Positions 36,341 through 45,546 are shown, numbered from the stretch's first letter. The stretch: 64,000 nucleotides of DNA from an uncultured Pseudomonadales bacterium (GCA_943789485.1 CALSUH010000005.1:372001-436000), one strand, 5' to 3'. Numbers and translations are program-made. The notes: a model not told the origin generated them from the sequence alone.

Positions 36341-39300
36341 ATGACCCTAAATCACCCAATAGCACGCAACCGATCATCTTTAGTGGCGGCAGGCGCGACT
36401 CTTAGCCCCTGCAATAAAGACATGGGTAGTACGGCTAGTCCCGCAGCAGTGCAGGCCTATGCCGAACTGCACTGCATCTCCAACTTCACATTTCTACGAG
36501 GCGCCTCGTTTCCTGAAGAGCTGGTAGAGCGTGCAGAGGTGCTTGGATACAGCGCCATTGCTATTACCGATGAATGTTCTCTGTCCGGTGTGGTCAGGGC
36601 GCATAGGGTCGCTAAAGAGCGGTGCATCAAATTGATCATCGGCAGCGAATTCGTGTTGCGGGAAACAGCGACTGAATCTGTGCAAGATGAACAGATGATT
36701 CGAAAAGATCTGGATGAATCTCCTGCTGGAAACCGCAATGCATTGAACAACGGAATGCGAATCGTGCTGCTCGCCCTCAACCGGAAAGGTTATGGCGAAC
36801 TCAGTCACCTAATAAGCTGTGCGCGTCTACGAGCGGGTAAGGGTGAGTATCGAATCGATAGCAAACTATTGCAGGAAAAATTCTCTAATGATTGTGCGCT
36901 TTTGTGGATTCCCAATCTTAAGCAGTCAGATGCCTGCATCGAATCACAGGCAGGTTATCTGCGAGAGCTAACTGTAGACAATCTATGGATTGCGGCGGAG
37001 CTTCTTCTTAACGGATACGACCGACTAAAATTAAAGCGACTGCGAAAGCTTGGTAAAAGTTTCGATATTCCTGTGTGCGCAGCAGGCGGCGTCTATATGC
37101 ACGAAGCAGGGCGGCGTATTGTGCAAGATACTTTGACGGCAATACGCTTAGGCCAGCCGTTAGCGAAGATTGGCTTCGCCGCTGAGTCAAATTCGCAGAG
37201 GCACCTACGTGCCATCGAACAACTTAAAAAGCTGTATCCAGCACAGCTTCTCGAAGAGACGCTCATAATCGCTAACCGTTGCGACTTCTCTTTGGATGAG
37301 CTTCGCTACGAATACCCATCCGAGCTTGTGCCGAAAGAGCATACGGCACACTCTTGGTTATGGCAGCTAACTAGAGAAGGAATTAAAAAGCGCTGGCCGC
37401 GGGGAATCTCAGAGAAGAATCAAAAACTTATCGAACATGAGATGAGGTTGATAAAACAGCTCTCCTATGAACATTTCTTTCTGACAGTGCATGAGATTGT
37501 TTGCTTCGCGAACGATCAAAACATTTATTGTCAGGGTCGCGGCTCTGCCGCTAACTCTGCAGTGTGTTATTGCCTTGGGATAACAGAAGTGAGTCCCGAT
37601 CATGCAGAGTTGCTGTTCGAACGCTTTCTCTCCCCCGAGCGCTCTGAGCCACCAGACATTGATGTGGATTTCGAGAATAGCCGCCGCGAAGAAGTGATTC
37701 AGCACATCTATCAGAAGTATGGACGCCATCGTACGGCGATTGCTGCCACAGTCATTACCTATCGCTCTCGTAGTGCCGTGCGTGATGTGGGCAAGGCATT
37801 GGGTTTGGATGATGAGCTTATCAATCGCTTTGCTAAGTCGATCTTCTGGTGGGGAGGCGACTTGCAAGAACAGTTATCGGATTCGGGCATTGACTATACC
37901 GAACAAAAAATCAAGACACTCATAACTGTCTGCCAGTCTCTGATGGGTTTTCCCCGTCATCTATCTCAACACGTAGGAGGCTTTGTTATTAGTCAGGGAG
38001 ACTTGTCGCATCTAGTTCCTATCGAGAATGCAGCCATGACTGATCGAACTATTATTCAATGGGACAAAGACGATTTGAAATCTTTAGGCCTACTTAAAGT
38101 CGATGTGCTCGCATTGGGCATGTTGAGCGCGATTCACAAGGCGATAGATCTGGTGAATAGCTACACCATCGAAGAAGTAGGTATGGATAAAATCTCTTTG
38201 AAGGAGGACTCGAAAGTCTATGACATGATCTGCGAGGCTGACACGTTGGGTGTTTTTCAGATCGAGTCTCGAGCGCAGATGAGCATGTTACCGAGACTAA
38301 AACCTCGCAGTTATTATGACCTAGTTATTCAAATTGCGATCGTTAGGCCTGGGCCTATTCAGGGGGACATGGTGCACCCCTATTTGGAGCGGCGTAAGAA
38401 CCCCAGTAAGATTAAATACGAGAGCGAGGCAGTGAGACAGACGCTGGAACGCACTCTGGGAGTGCCAATTTTTCAAGAGCAGATCATGAAGCTGGCCATG
38501 GTGGCTGCGGGGTTCTCAGCGGGCGAAGCCGATCAGCTACGGCACGCCATGGCAGCGTGGAAGAAGAAAGGGGGCCTCGAGCCGTTTCAAGATAGGTTGG
38601 TTTCCGGCATGAGAGCCCGCGGCTACAGTGAAGAATTCGCTTTGCGCATTTATAGTCAGATTAAAGGCTTCGGTGACTATGGGTTTCCAGAGTCACACTC
38701 GGCTAGCTTTGCATTGCTCGCCTATGTTTCTTCCTGGTTGAAGTGTTATCACCCCGCCGCGTTTTGCTGTGCTCTGCTTAATAGCCAGCCTATGGGTTTC
38801 TACCTGCCTGCACAGTTGATACAGGATGCTATACGTCATGGCGTAGCGGTTCTTTGTGTCAATGTGAATGAAAGCTATTGCGACTCGACTCTTGAGTTTA
38901 ATAGGAAATTGCCCGATAAGCCTGCTCTGCGTTTGGGTTTCTCTTTGGTAAAAGGTTTGTCTGTGCTTGGGGCCGAGTCAATTTGTCTGGCGCGTAGCTC
39001 GGGTCGATTTACATCGGTGCAAGATTTGCTGACAAGAGCCGTATTGAACAAGAAAGACAGTGAAAGTCTTGCGGCGGCTGACGCGTTGAACACTCTCAGT
39101 GGCGATAGACACAGAGCTTTCTGGACTGTAGCTGGGGCCGATAAACCACTGCCTTTCTCAGATTTTCAGGCAGACGGTCAGGTGCTGGAGATAGAGGAAA
39201 GTGGCTTTGGTGTAGATGTGCTTCTGCCCGTTCCGTCTGAAGCTAATAATATAATGGCAGACTACGCTAGCACCGGGCTTACCCTGCGCAGACACCCAGT

Positions 39301-39655
39301 GGCCTTGCTACGCCCGCACCTCGATTTGTATAAGGTAGCGAGCGCCAGTAGCCTCCCGTCGCTACAGAACGAAAGCCGTATCAAGGCGGTGGGTATTGTC
39401 ACCAGTAGACAGCGTCCACAGACCGCGGCAGGGGTTACCTTCTTAACTTTAGAAGACGAGAGCGGTTTTGTTAATGTCGTTGTCTGGCCAAGCCTGGGAG
39501 AAAAACAGCGGCCTATTGTAAGAAGGGCAGTGCTAATAGGTGTAGTAGGTCATGTGCAGAAGAGCGATGGAGTGATTCATCTCATCGCCAGAGAATTGGT
39601 TGACCTTAGCCACTGGCTGGGCGCGATGAATTTGTCATCACGGGATTTTATCTAG
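36341..39655 (+). CDS. dnaE2: Error-prone DNA polymerase III alpha DnaE2 (ImuC)
   Basis: 1104 aa. The PHP domain opens AYAELHCISNFTFLRGASFP, the polymerase active site is PPDIDVDFENSRREEVIQHI (catalytic aspartates intact, about residue 440), GFGDYGFPESHSASFALLAY is the DnaE2-type helix-hairpin block, and the OB domain (GIVTSRQRPQTAAGVTFLTL) is C-terminal. It does translesion synthesis with ImuA and ImuB during the SOS response. The start could also be ATG 36421 (MGSTASPAAVQAYAELHC). Unlike the usual imuA-imuB-dnaE2 operon, it faces imuB convergently with a 25-bp gap and has its own LexA box. Confidence 0.96.
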   Translation: MTLNHPIARNRSSLVAAGATLSPCNKDMGSTASPAAVQAYAELHCISNFTFLRGASFPEELVERAEVLGYSAIAITDECSLSGVVRAHRVAKERCIKLIIGSEFVLRETATESVQDEQMIRKDLDESPAGNRNALNNGMRIVLLALNRKGYGELSHLISCARLRAGKGEYRIDSKLLQEKFSNDCALLWIPNLKQSDACIESQAGYLRELTVDNLWIAAELLLNGYDRLKLKRLRKLGKSFDIPVCAAGGVYMHEAGRRIVQDTLTAIRLGQPLAKIGFAAESNSQRHLRAIEQLKKLYPAQLLEETLIIANRCDFSLDELRYEYPSELVPKEHTAHSWLWQLTREGIKKRWPRGISEKNQKLIEHEMRLIKQLSYEHFFLTVHEIVCFANDQNIYCQGRGSAANSAVCYCLGITEVSPDHAELLFERFLSPERSEPPDIDVDFENSRREEVIQHIYQKYGRHRTAIAATVITYRSRSAVRDVGKALGLDDELINRFAKSIFWWGGDLQEQLSDSGIDYTEQKIKTLITVCQSLMGFPRHLSQHVGGFVISQGDLSHLVPIENAAMTDRTIIQWDKDDLKSLGLLKVDVLALGMLSAIHKAIDLVNSYTIEEVGMDKISLKEDSKVYDMICEADTLGVFQIESRAQMSMLPRLKPRSYYDLVIQIAIVRPGPIQGDMVHPYLERRKNPSKIKYESEAVRQTLERTLGVPIFQEQIMKLAMVAAGFSAGEADQLRHAMAAWKKKGGLEPFQDRLVSGMRARGYSEEFALRIYSQIKGFGDYGFPESHSASFALLAYVSSWLKCYHPAAFCCALLNSQPMGFYLPAQLIQDAIRHGVAVLCVNVNESYCDSTLEFNRKLPDKPALRLGFSLVKGLSVLGAESICLARSSGRFTSVQDLLTRAVLNKKDSESLAAADALNTLSGDRHRAFWTVAGADKPLPFSDFQADGQVLEIEESGFGVDVLLPVPSEANNIMADYASTGLTLRRHPVALLRPHLDLYKVASASSLPSLQNESRIKAVGIVTSRQRPQTAAGVTFLTLEDESGFVNVVVWPSLGEKQRPIVRRAVLIGVVGHVQKSDGVIHLIARELVDLSHWLGAMNLSSRDFI

Positions 39656-39680
39656 TCTTTTCTGATAAAACCTAATTACC

Positions 39681-41051
39681 CTATGCAAAGAAACCATGTA
39701 GGTACCAATTTCTTTTGCCGTTTTTTTCATGGTATATCCAGAGCCTGCTGCCGTTATGTTCCCTAGCAACATAATAATCTCGACACACATCGATTCCTGA
39801 CCACCAATGCGTCTCTATCCGTTCGGGCCCACTTACGATAGCGATAGGTTTGCGATAGAAAAGCCTGCCCTTGTTGATGTTGAGTTGCTTAGGCTCTTGC
39901 AGCAACCACAGAGGCCTGGGATTTGCAGAAACTTCTATAGGCTTCGCTATCCTGCCTCTTCGATTCGGTTTCTCTTTGTAGTTAAGCTGCAAGCTCGCAT
40001 ATTCCGGACAATGCTGAGTCGCGTTACTAACACTTTTTACATGGCTGTCGCCAAATCGCGCCTGCAACTGTTCTATAAATTGAATAAGGTTGCTGTCACT
40101 ATAAGATGCCGAACCTGATGGCTCATTTTTCAGCAAAGAATCGCTCTTAGCAAAGAAGGCATCAAATTCTTTGACTTCAATTTTGACGGCGACTACCGGA
40201 GCTGGAATAGACAATTTGTCGAAATGAGTCTCCAACAATAAGGTGAGATGTTGTTGTGAACGACTTGCCATTCGTAAGCCGATATTAATTTCGGTGCTGT
40301 CACGTTTCTCATGACGCAAGAACAAAACTAGGCTGCTAGTGCTAAGGTCTCGCCGCCGTAAGAAGTCGCAAAGCTGCGCTAATAACTCATCGGCAATCGG
40401 CAATAGCTGATTTAGGTTTTCAAGTTCGTAAGGTAGGTCATAGGACGCAGCGAATGCTGGCGGAGGAATATAATTGAGCGTCGGCTCGGCTACCTTTCCT
40501 AGCGCCTTATTTAGTTGATTAACAAAGTTGCTGCCAAAGCGTTTACATAATCCATCACTAGGTAAGCGCCAGATATCCCTTAAATGACGAATTCCCATAT
40601 TAAGAAGCCGCCGTCGTTGTTCCTTGTTTAGGTCTAGTACATCGGTTGAGAGTTGGCCTAATGCCGAGCGTAAGTTTTCTGGCCGATAGACCAGCGCATT
40701 GTGCCCGGACCTGGCTAGCAATAAGCTGCCGCTGACAGTGGGGCTGGCTGCATAAAAGAAACCATCTGCTAAATCCCACTGCTGTAATTGTTCTCCTACG
40801 AGTTTCTGCAACTTTTGATGAATAACATCGATGCCAGCAAAATATTTTAAACTACTGCGTACTTCGCAGATTAATGCTTGGGGATGAAAGCTTACTGTAG
40901 AGCTAACGCTTTGCATGTGGCCGGCTAATTGATCGAGATATTTCTTCTGTAATGCTGAGTTTAGTTCTCTAAGCTGAGGAAGATAGAGTGCATACCATAG
41001 GCTATTAGATTTGCTACGCTGTGCGACGGATTTGACGCGCGCCTCATCCAT
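39681..41051 (-). CDS. imuB: ImuB, inactive Y-family polymerase-like mutasome protein
   Basis: 456 aa from ATG 41051. SLWYALYLPQLRELNSALQ is the ImuB/Y-family N-terminus, IRHLRDIWRLPSDGLCKRFG is the HhH region, and the C-terminus NGSRLWIYHEKNGKRNWYLHGFFA is the conserved ImuB tail. ImuB lacks polymerase catalysis and links DnaE2 to the beta clamp. The reading frame is open and coding-like for about 125 bp upstream (LPLPYVAPESGPQVIQFPAR) but has no ATG, GTG or TTG start there, so the true N-terminus is uncertain. imuA ends 145 bp upstream. Confidence 0.92.
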   Translation of the reverse strand: MDEARVKSVAQRSKSNSLWYALYLPQLRELNSALQKKYLDQLAGHMQSVSSTVSFHPQALICEVRSSLKYFAGIDVIHQKLQKLVGEQLQQWDLADGFFYAASPTVSGSLLLARSGHNALVYRPENLRSALGQLSTDVLDLNKEQRRRLLNMGIRHLRDIWRLPSDGLCKRFGSNFVNQLNKALGKVAEPTLNYIPPPAFAASYDLPYELENLNQLLPIADELLAQLCDFLRRRDLSTSSLVLFLRHEKRDSTEINIGLRMASRSQQHLTLLLETHFDKLSIPAPVVAVKIEVKEFDAFFAKSDSLLKNEPSGSASYSDSNLIQFIEQLQARFGDSHVKSVSNATQHCPEYASLQLNYKEKPNRRGRIAKPIEVSANPRPLWLLQEPKQLNINKGRLFYRKPIAIVSGPERIETHWWSGIDVCRDYYVAREHNGSRLWIYHEKNGKRNWYLHGFFA

Positions 41052-41196
41052 CGCAGCTTTAGAGGGTCTCTGCTTTGCTGAGTCTTTAGCGCGTGCCGGA
41101 AATTGGATAACCTGAGGGCCAGATTCAGGCGCAACATAGGGCAGAGGGAGCTGTGCCTCACTGTCTGGAATCTTTCAAGGCGTTGCTCCAGAAAGG

Positions 41197-41844
41197 TCAG
41201 GCTTGTTGGTAGAGGTTAATAGTCGCGCTTCGTGAGCGGAAATCCCCTCTAGCCTTAATGACAGTCACTTCAGACTCATTAAAACCCGCATTTTCGGAGT
41301 AAGAATCCTCTATTTTTAAACGTACTGGAGATGGTGAGTGCTCACTATCATGGTGTTTGAACAATACCCCTAGCGTGTCTCCAGTGTTTGCTGCCAGCTG
41401 TAGGCGGCGCAATACTTTGGTCGGTAGCCAGTTCTGCCAGGCTAATACCAGGCCGCAGTTTTCAGTCTGCAGAGCCTTTTCCATACTCCACAAAGCGTCC
41501 TTACAAGAAGTGTCCAGTTTGACCACTAATACCTGATCGGTATTAATGCCGGCTTGTACCAAGGCAGGAGCATAAAGCAAATAAGGGGGCGATATCCAAA
41601 GGATCCATTTTCCTTGTTCAACGATTGAACGCATGAGCGGAATTAAAAGCTGTAATTCGCCCATGCCCCAATGAGGTGTGATGACCTCCATTAGCCCCCT
41701 CTCTGGCCACCCGCGCCCAGGAAGGATGGCATCCAGTTGTGGATAACCAGTGCTTCGACCCTGCACACCCTGACCGGCCATATCACAACCGCGCCATAGA
41801 TTTGGATGGCCTTGTAGTAGCTCATCTATAGCGCTAGAGCTCAC
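41197..41844 (-). CDS. imuA: ImuA, RecA-like SOS mutasome accessory protein
   Basis: 215 aa. DELLQGHPNLWRG, then STGYPQLDAILPGRGWPERG, LMEVITPHWGMGELQLLIPL and WILWISPPYLLYAPALVQAG follow the RecA/SulA-like ImuA fold, with a degenerate nucleotide-binding site. It is needed with ImuB and DnaE2 for damage-induced mutagenesis. The start is a GTG (CATGATGTGAGC). No in-frame ATG lies upstream. A LexA box is about 105 bp before it. Confidence 0.9.
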   Translation of the reverse strand: MSSSAIDELLQGHPNLWRGCDMAGQGVQGRSTGYPQLDAILPGRGWPERGLMEVITPHWGMGELQLLIPLMRSIVEQGKWILWISPPYLLYAPALVQAGINTDQVLVVKLDTSCKDALWSMEKALQTENCGLVLAWQNWLPTKVLRRLQLAANTGDTLGVLFKHHDSEHSPSPVRLKIEDSYSENAGFNESEVTVIKARGDFRSRSATINLYQQA

Positions 41845-41949
41845 ATCATGAAAAGCATCCGCCGGTGCGGATTGGTACTGGTTTCTGATATGGCGGCTGC
41901 GTGTCTGAGTAGTTTTGAATAGTAGTCATAATCGGCTCAATCTAAATAG

Positions 41950-41969
41950 TACTGGATGAATGTACAGTA
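41950..41969 (-). promoter_or_regulatory. LexA (SOS) box of imuAB
   Basis: TACTGGATGAATGTACAGTA has CTGG-N8-ACAG, one mismatch from CTGT-N8-ACAG, with the flanking TA...TA of the consensus. It sits upstream of imuA and within 155 bp of the small gene on the other strand, which it might also influence. Confidence 0.8.
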
Positions 41970-42123
41970 TTATAGGCGGCAATTTCTGCAGCGCAATAGA
42001 AACTTTGAACTTTCGATAATCGAACAGAGGTTTCATCGTTAATTAATTGTTTTCCCGAAGAAATTAAAGATTCGAAGACAAGCGACGTTAAAGTTTTGAG
42101 CGTTAAACGGAATGGAGACGAAG

Positions 42124-42216
42124 ATGAGTAAAAAACCAGATATGATTACGGTAGTTATCACTTTATTCGTAGTGGGCGTGTTGGCTAGCGGTGTTGCTCA
42201 CAGCGCGTTGCTATAG
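42124..42216 (+). CDS. 30-aa single-helix membrane peptide
   Basis: Too short for the ORF track. TGGAGACGAAG precedes ATG 42124 at good spacing. MSKKPDMITVVITLFVVGVL, then ASGVAHSALL, has a charged cytoplasmic start and one membrane helix. The K-K-P-D-x-[IV]-T lead looks like a conserved small gammaproteobacterial membrane peptide, but I cannot confirm this. It lies between the imuA SOS box and fau. Confidence 0.6.
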   Translation: MSKKPDMITVVITLFVVGVLASGVAHSALL

Positions 42217-42325
42217 TTGTTGCGCGGATATAACCGCGATAGCGACATTAGGCCGAGAAAATACCAGTTTTAAGATAACGAAGCAGGGAGATCGGCTAAG
42301 GATAGGCAGGTATAAGTATTTCGCC

Positions 42326-42917
42326 CTACCTAGTATCGGGGCGGTAAATTTTTCTCTCGGTGGCAATCGCGTCCAATCGGACATCCCAACCTTCTACCGG
42401 AAAAGAATCGATAAACTGGCTCTCGTGTGCAAGACCCACAAGCAGCGGGCTGCTGCGGGGATTAAAGATCTTAAAACTGAAAGTACGATCGTAAAAGCCT
42501 TTACCCATTCCCAGTCGAAAACAATCCTCGCTAAACCCAACTAGCGGCACGAAAACCACATCGAAATTGGTTGGCGAGATGACCTCAGATGTTGGAGGTT
42601 CGGCTATTCCCCATTTATTCGGCACTAATTCGGTGTTGGCATCATAAGGGGCGAAAGAAACGAACTCGGGATTATCTTGCTGAATGACGGGGAGGAAGCA
42701 GGATTTACCCTCGTTGAGGGCTAGATCGAGCAGCATGCGTGGGTCGATCTCGCCGTCAGTCTACCTGATAAAACGCGATACGTTGGGCGACACGGAAGAA
42801 GTCCTGATTTCCGAGTAGGTTGAACAGAGCGACCGACGCGGTCTGTTGTTGTTCAGAGCTCAGCTCCTGACGCTTTTTGCGCAGAGAAGAGCGCAGTGTA
42901 TCACGCGCATCAGACAT
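42326..42917 (-). pseudogene. fau: 5-formyltetrahydrofolate cyclo-ligase (YgfA/Fau), 1-nt frameshift
   Basis: The N-part (ATG 42917; RDTLRSSLRKKRQELSSEQQ ... RIAFYQVD) stops at TGA, and the rest (DGEIDPRMLLDLALNEGKSC ... VFVPLVGFSEDCFRLGMGKG) continues in another frame. Dropping one T gives YQVDDGEIDPR, the exact family length and motif, so this is a single-base insertion at about 42757-42762. FRLGMGKGFYDRTF is the ATP/Mg-binding loop. The enzyme makes 5,10-methenyl-THF from folinic acid. Its place after 6S RNA matches ssrS-fau in E. coli. Sequencing error and true loss are both possible. Confidence 0.88.
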
Positions 42918-42953
42918 AAAAGGATGATAATGAATTAGGGTTAAAAACTGTGA

Positions 42954-43132
42954 AGCCCCCCGGAACACCGCTACCAAATTTGCCCTGAACCCAAAGGTTC
43001 AGGTGGTGGCTCCCGCGATGTATAAGGCTTTCCGACTAGCGGACATGCACAACAACATCTGTCGAGTTGCCTCCGGTGATAAAGATATCGGCTCAAGAAC
43101 AAGTATTGATTGGCAAATGCTCTAGGGAACTC
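42954..43132 (-). ncRNA. ssrS: 6S RNA
   Basis: It lies between zapA and fau on the same strand, the classic ssrS locus. On the minus strand GAGCCGATATC is the conserved 6S 5' segment, CTGAACCTTTGGGTTCAGGG is the conserved 3' hairpin, and the ends AGTTCCCT... and ...CCGGGGGGCT pair to form the closing stem. Length about 180 nt is standard. 6S RNA mimics an open promoter and holds sigma70 RNA polymerase in stationary phase. The fau start is about 37 nt downstream, so fau is probably processed from the same transcript. Confidence 0.9.
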
Positions 43133-43143
43133 ATCACGTTAAG

Positions 43144-43176
43144 TATATATCGGGGGGGAACAATAAGGATAGTCAA
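43144..43176 (-). promoter_or_regulatory. Candidate 6S RNA promoter with C7 spacer
   Basis: On the minus strand TTGACT (43176-43171) and TATATA (43149-43144) stand 21 nt apart, and the spacer contains seven C (43152-43158 as G). The predicted start falls near 43137, just before the 6S closing stem. The spacing is longer than the usual 17. Confidence 0.45.
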
Positions 43177-43354
43177 GAAGGTATAGAAACCTTCGCATCT
43201 CAGCTTTGTTGTTGTCGTATCGCTGGGGGCGGGCATTTCTTCTCAGGGGCCTTCGGCGCCGATTGATTGCTGGGATACACTCCTCTGCGGGTTTCGCAGT
43301 GGTGATAAATTCTCAGCAGAAGTAAAAATATGCGGAGGTTTCTGGAAGGCTGAG
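43177..43354. other. zapA-6S spacer with small hairpins
   Basis: No gene was seen. Small stems occur (GAAGGTATAGAAACCTTC; CTGCGGGTTTCGCAG), with no conserved family recognised. Confidence 0.4.
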
Positions 43355-43380
43355 GAAAAACAGAGGTGCGAAGCATCTCT
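43355..43380 (-). terminator. Terminator of zapA
   Basis: On the minus strand AGAGATGCTTCGCACCTCT forms a stem with a TTCG-type loop followed by GTTTTTCC, about 20 bp after the zapA stop. Confidence 0.8.
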
Positions 43381-43401
43381 CTTGCAAAATGATTGTTTGA
43401 G

Positions 43402-43716
43402 TTAAAGCTCTAGCTGACGAGCGTGGGCGATAGCTGAGTCGATTTTAGTTTCTATGCCCTGTACCTGCTGTGCCGTGGCATGGCGGGTTTCATTGATGAG
43501 CCGATTCTTGCGTAGCATGTCGTGGGTAATGTTCAACGCTGCCATTACGGCAATTTTTTCGACACCGTGAATGTTTCCACGGCCTTTAATTTTGCTCATG
43601 TTCTCGTCTAGGTAACGTGCGGATTTAATCAGAGCTTCCTTGTCAGAGGGCGGGCAATTTACCTGATACTCTTTGTCCATGATTTTTACTTGTACCGATG
43701 TACTTTCTTCGCTCAT
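43402..43716 (-). CDS. zapA: Cell division protein ZapA
   Basis: About 104 aa from ATG 43716 (MSEESTSVQVKIMDKEYQVN). DKEALIKSARYLDENMSKIK and EKIAVMAALNITHDMLRKNR are the ZapA head and coiled-coil start. ZapA crosslinks FtsZ protofilaments at the division ring. The gene sits next to 6S RNA as in E. coli, and the small coiled-coil gene upstream is on the same strand. Confidence 0.93.
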   Translation of the reverse strand: MSEESTSVQVKIMDKEYQVNCPPSDKEALIKSARYLDENMSKIKGRGNIHGVEKIAVMAALNITHDMLRKNRLINETRHATAQQVQGIETKIDSAIAHARQLEL

Positions 43717-43787
43717 CACATTACCCAAATAATTGTACTTTAATTAAAACCGACGTTATGACTAACCAGCCGGAAGAGGGAAAATTC

Positions 43788-43994
43788 TTAGGATTGATCC
43801 ATGGCTTTCAGACGTACAAGTACAGATTCCAGTTTCGACTTGGCATCTTTATTATTATTTATCAATTGTTTGCGTTCTTGGCGCCAGGAATTCTCCCCAG
43901 CTTTCAAGATTTGATTTTCACGCTTCATGTCCGCGCAGAGGTCAATAAGGTCATCGACTTTCTCGCTCAATGATAGGAATCTGTCTTCGCTCAT
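43788..43994 (-). CDS. ZapB-like coiled-coil protein (TIGR02449 type)
   Basis: About 68 aa from ATG 43994. It is almost entirely one coiled coil: SLSEKVDDLIDLCADMKREN and QERKQLINNNKDAKSKLESV. This small protein regularly precedes zapA in gammaproteobacteria and is thought to act with it at the septum. The track's start 10 codons upstream is possible but has no spaced RBS. Confidence 0.8.
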   Translation of the reverse strand: MSEDRFLSLSEKVDDLIDLCADMKRENQILKAGENSWRQERKQLINNNKDAKSKLESVLVRLKAMDQS

Positions 43995-44220
43995 CTTGCA
44001 GTTTCTCTTTTTAGTATCTGGCATTCCTAGCGAGTGTTAATTCTTAATGTCCGCAATGTATTATTGGCATTAGTTTAGGATTTACATTAACAATTCCCTA
44101 ACTATAGAGCCGAGTTGGAGGGGGGTCAATAATGGAATTGTAAAAAATTGGCACTTGGTTCCCTTATAAGACAGCTATATGCTTGTGCGCTGAATTCAAA
44201 TACAAGTATCTGAGGTTTAA

Positions 44221-45540
44221 ATGAGCAGTAAATACCGTGAAATGAAGCGCCGCCGCAAGGAGCTAATGGCGCAGATGGAACCGAATAGCATAGCGTTGCT
44301 AGCGTCGGCGCCACCGCATATCCGTAACGGCGATGCCGAATATCGGTATCGACAAAATAGCGATTTCTACTACCTGACAGGTTTCTCTGAGGAGCATGCA
44401 TTCTTGGCTTTGATACCGGGACGCAAGCAGGGCGAAGCTATACTGTTTTGTCAGGAGAAGGACAAACAGAAAGAGCTCTGGACTGGCATTCTCATGGGCC
44501 CCGGTGCGGCATGTGAGGAATTAGGAATCGATGATGCGTTTCCAATTAGCGATATCGATGACATCTTACCCGGGTTGATCGAGGGACGTGATCGCGTGTA
44601 CTACTCAATGGGCAAAGATGACCAATTCGACAATCAGGTAATGGACTGGGTCAAAATCATTCGCAACAAGGCAAAGATGGGAGCGCATCCGCCGGGAGAA
44701 TTCCTCGTGCTCGACCACCTGCTACATGAATTACGACTATTCAAGAGCGCCAGCGAAATCAAACTAATGGAAAAGGCTGCGAAAATTTCGGCAGAGGGCC
44801 ATAAGAGTGCTATGGCTTGTTGCAAACCTGGAATTAAAGAATATGAGATGGAGGCGGAGCTGCTTTATGCCTTTACTCGTAACGGTAGTAGGGCGCCAGC
44901 ATACGATTCGATAGTTGCGTCGGGAGATAATGCCTGCATCTTGCACTACAACACAAACGATGCCGAGGTAAAAGAGGGCGACCTGATACTTATAGATGCA
45001 GGCTGTGAATACGGACACTATGCCTCTGATATTACTCGTACATTTCCCGCCACGGGAAAATTTTCTCCAGAGCAAAAAGCTATCTATGAAATTGTGCTGG
45101 CTGCGCAAGATGCCGCAATCGATGCGGTTGCGCCTGGTGTCTCTTGGGACGAGCCGCACAATGTTTCGGTCAAAGTTATAACGCAGGGCCTGGTAAAACT
45201 AGGGCTGCTGAAAGGAAAGGTGAGTCAACTCATCAAGGCCGAGGCCTATCGCGACTTCTACATGCACCGTGTAGGCCACTGGATCGGTATGGACGTACAC
45301 GACGTTGGAGACTATAAGATAGATGATCACTGGCGACTGCTTGAGCCAGGGATGGTGACGACAATAGAGCCAGGTATCTACATCTCGCCAGAAAATAAGA
45401 AGGTTGAGAAGCGCTGGCGTGGAATTGGTGTTCGAATTGAAGACGATGTGTTGGTTACTAAACAGGGAAACAAGATTCTAAGTAAGGGCATTCCAAAGAC
45501 AGTAGAAGAGATAGAGTCATTTATGTCCAGTGCTCACTAG
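44221..45540 (+). CDS. pepP: Xaa-Pro aminopeptidase P
   Basis: 439 aa. Creatinase-like N-domain, then the pita-bread domain with metal ligands in LIDAGCEYGHYASDITRTFP, MHRVGHWIGMDVHDVG, TTIEPGIYISPENK and GVRIEDDVLVT. It removes N-terminal residues preceding proline, with two Mn ions, in the cytoplasm. The YgfB/UPF0149 gene often found just upstream is absent. It is followed by the inverted-repeat element instead of running directly into ubiH. Confidence 0.96.
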   Translation: MSSKYREMKRRRKELMAQMEPNSIALLASAPPHIRNGDAEYRYRQNSDFYYLTGFSEEHAFLALIPGRKQGEAILFCQEKDKQKELWTGILMGPGAACEELGIDDAFPISDIDDILPGLIEGRDRVYYSMGKDDQFDNQVMDWVKIIRNKAKMGAHPPGEFLVLDHLLHELRLFKSASEIKLMEKAAKISAEGHKSAMACCKPGIKEYEMEAELLYAFTRNGSRAPAYDSIVASGDNACILHYNTNDAEVKEGDLILIDAGCEYGHYASDITRTFPATGKFSPEQKAIYEIVLAAQDAAIDAVAPGVSWDEPHNVSVKVITQGLVKLGLLKGKVSQLIKAEAYRDFYMHRVGHWIGMDVHDVGDYKIDDHWRLLEPGMVTTIEPGIYISPENKKVEKRWRGIGVRIEDDVLVTKQGNKILSKGIPKTVEEIESFMSSAH

Positions 45541-45546
45541 CATTCT

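Noticed and set aside
40961-41161. 66-aa ORF between imuA and imuB as a separate gene
   Set aside because: It lies in a third frame with no RBS. The imuB frame itself is open and coding-like here.
42917-42977. Upstream extension of fau in the ORF track
   Set aside because: It would run into the 3' end of 6S RNA. The ATG at 42917 gives the normal fau N-terminus.
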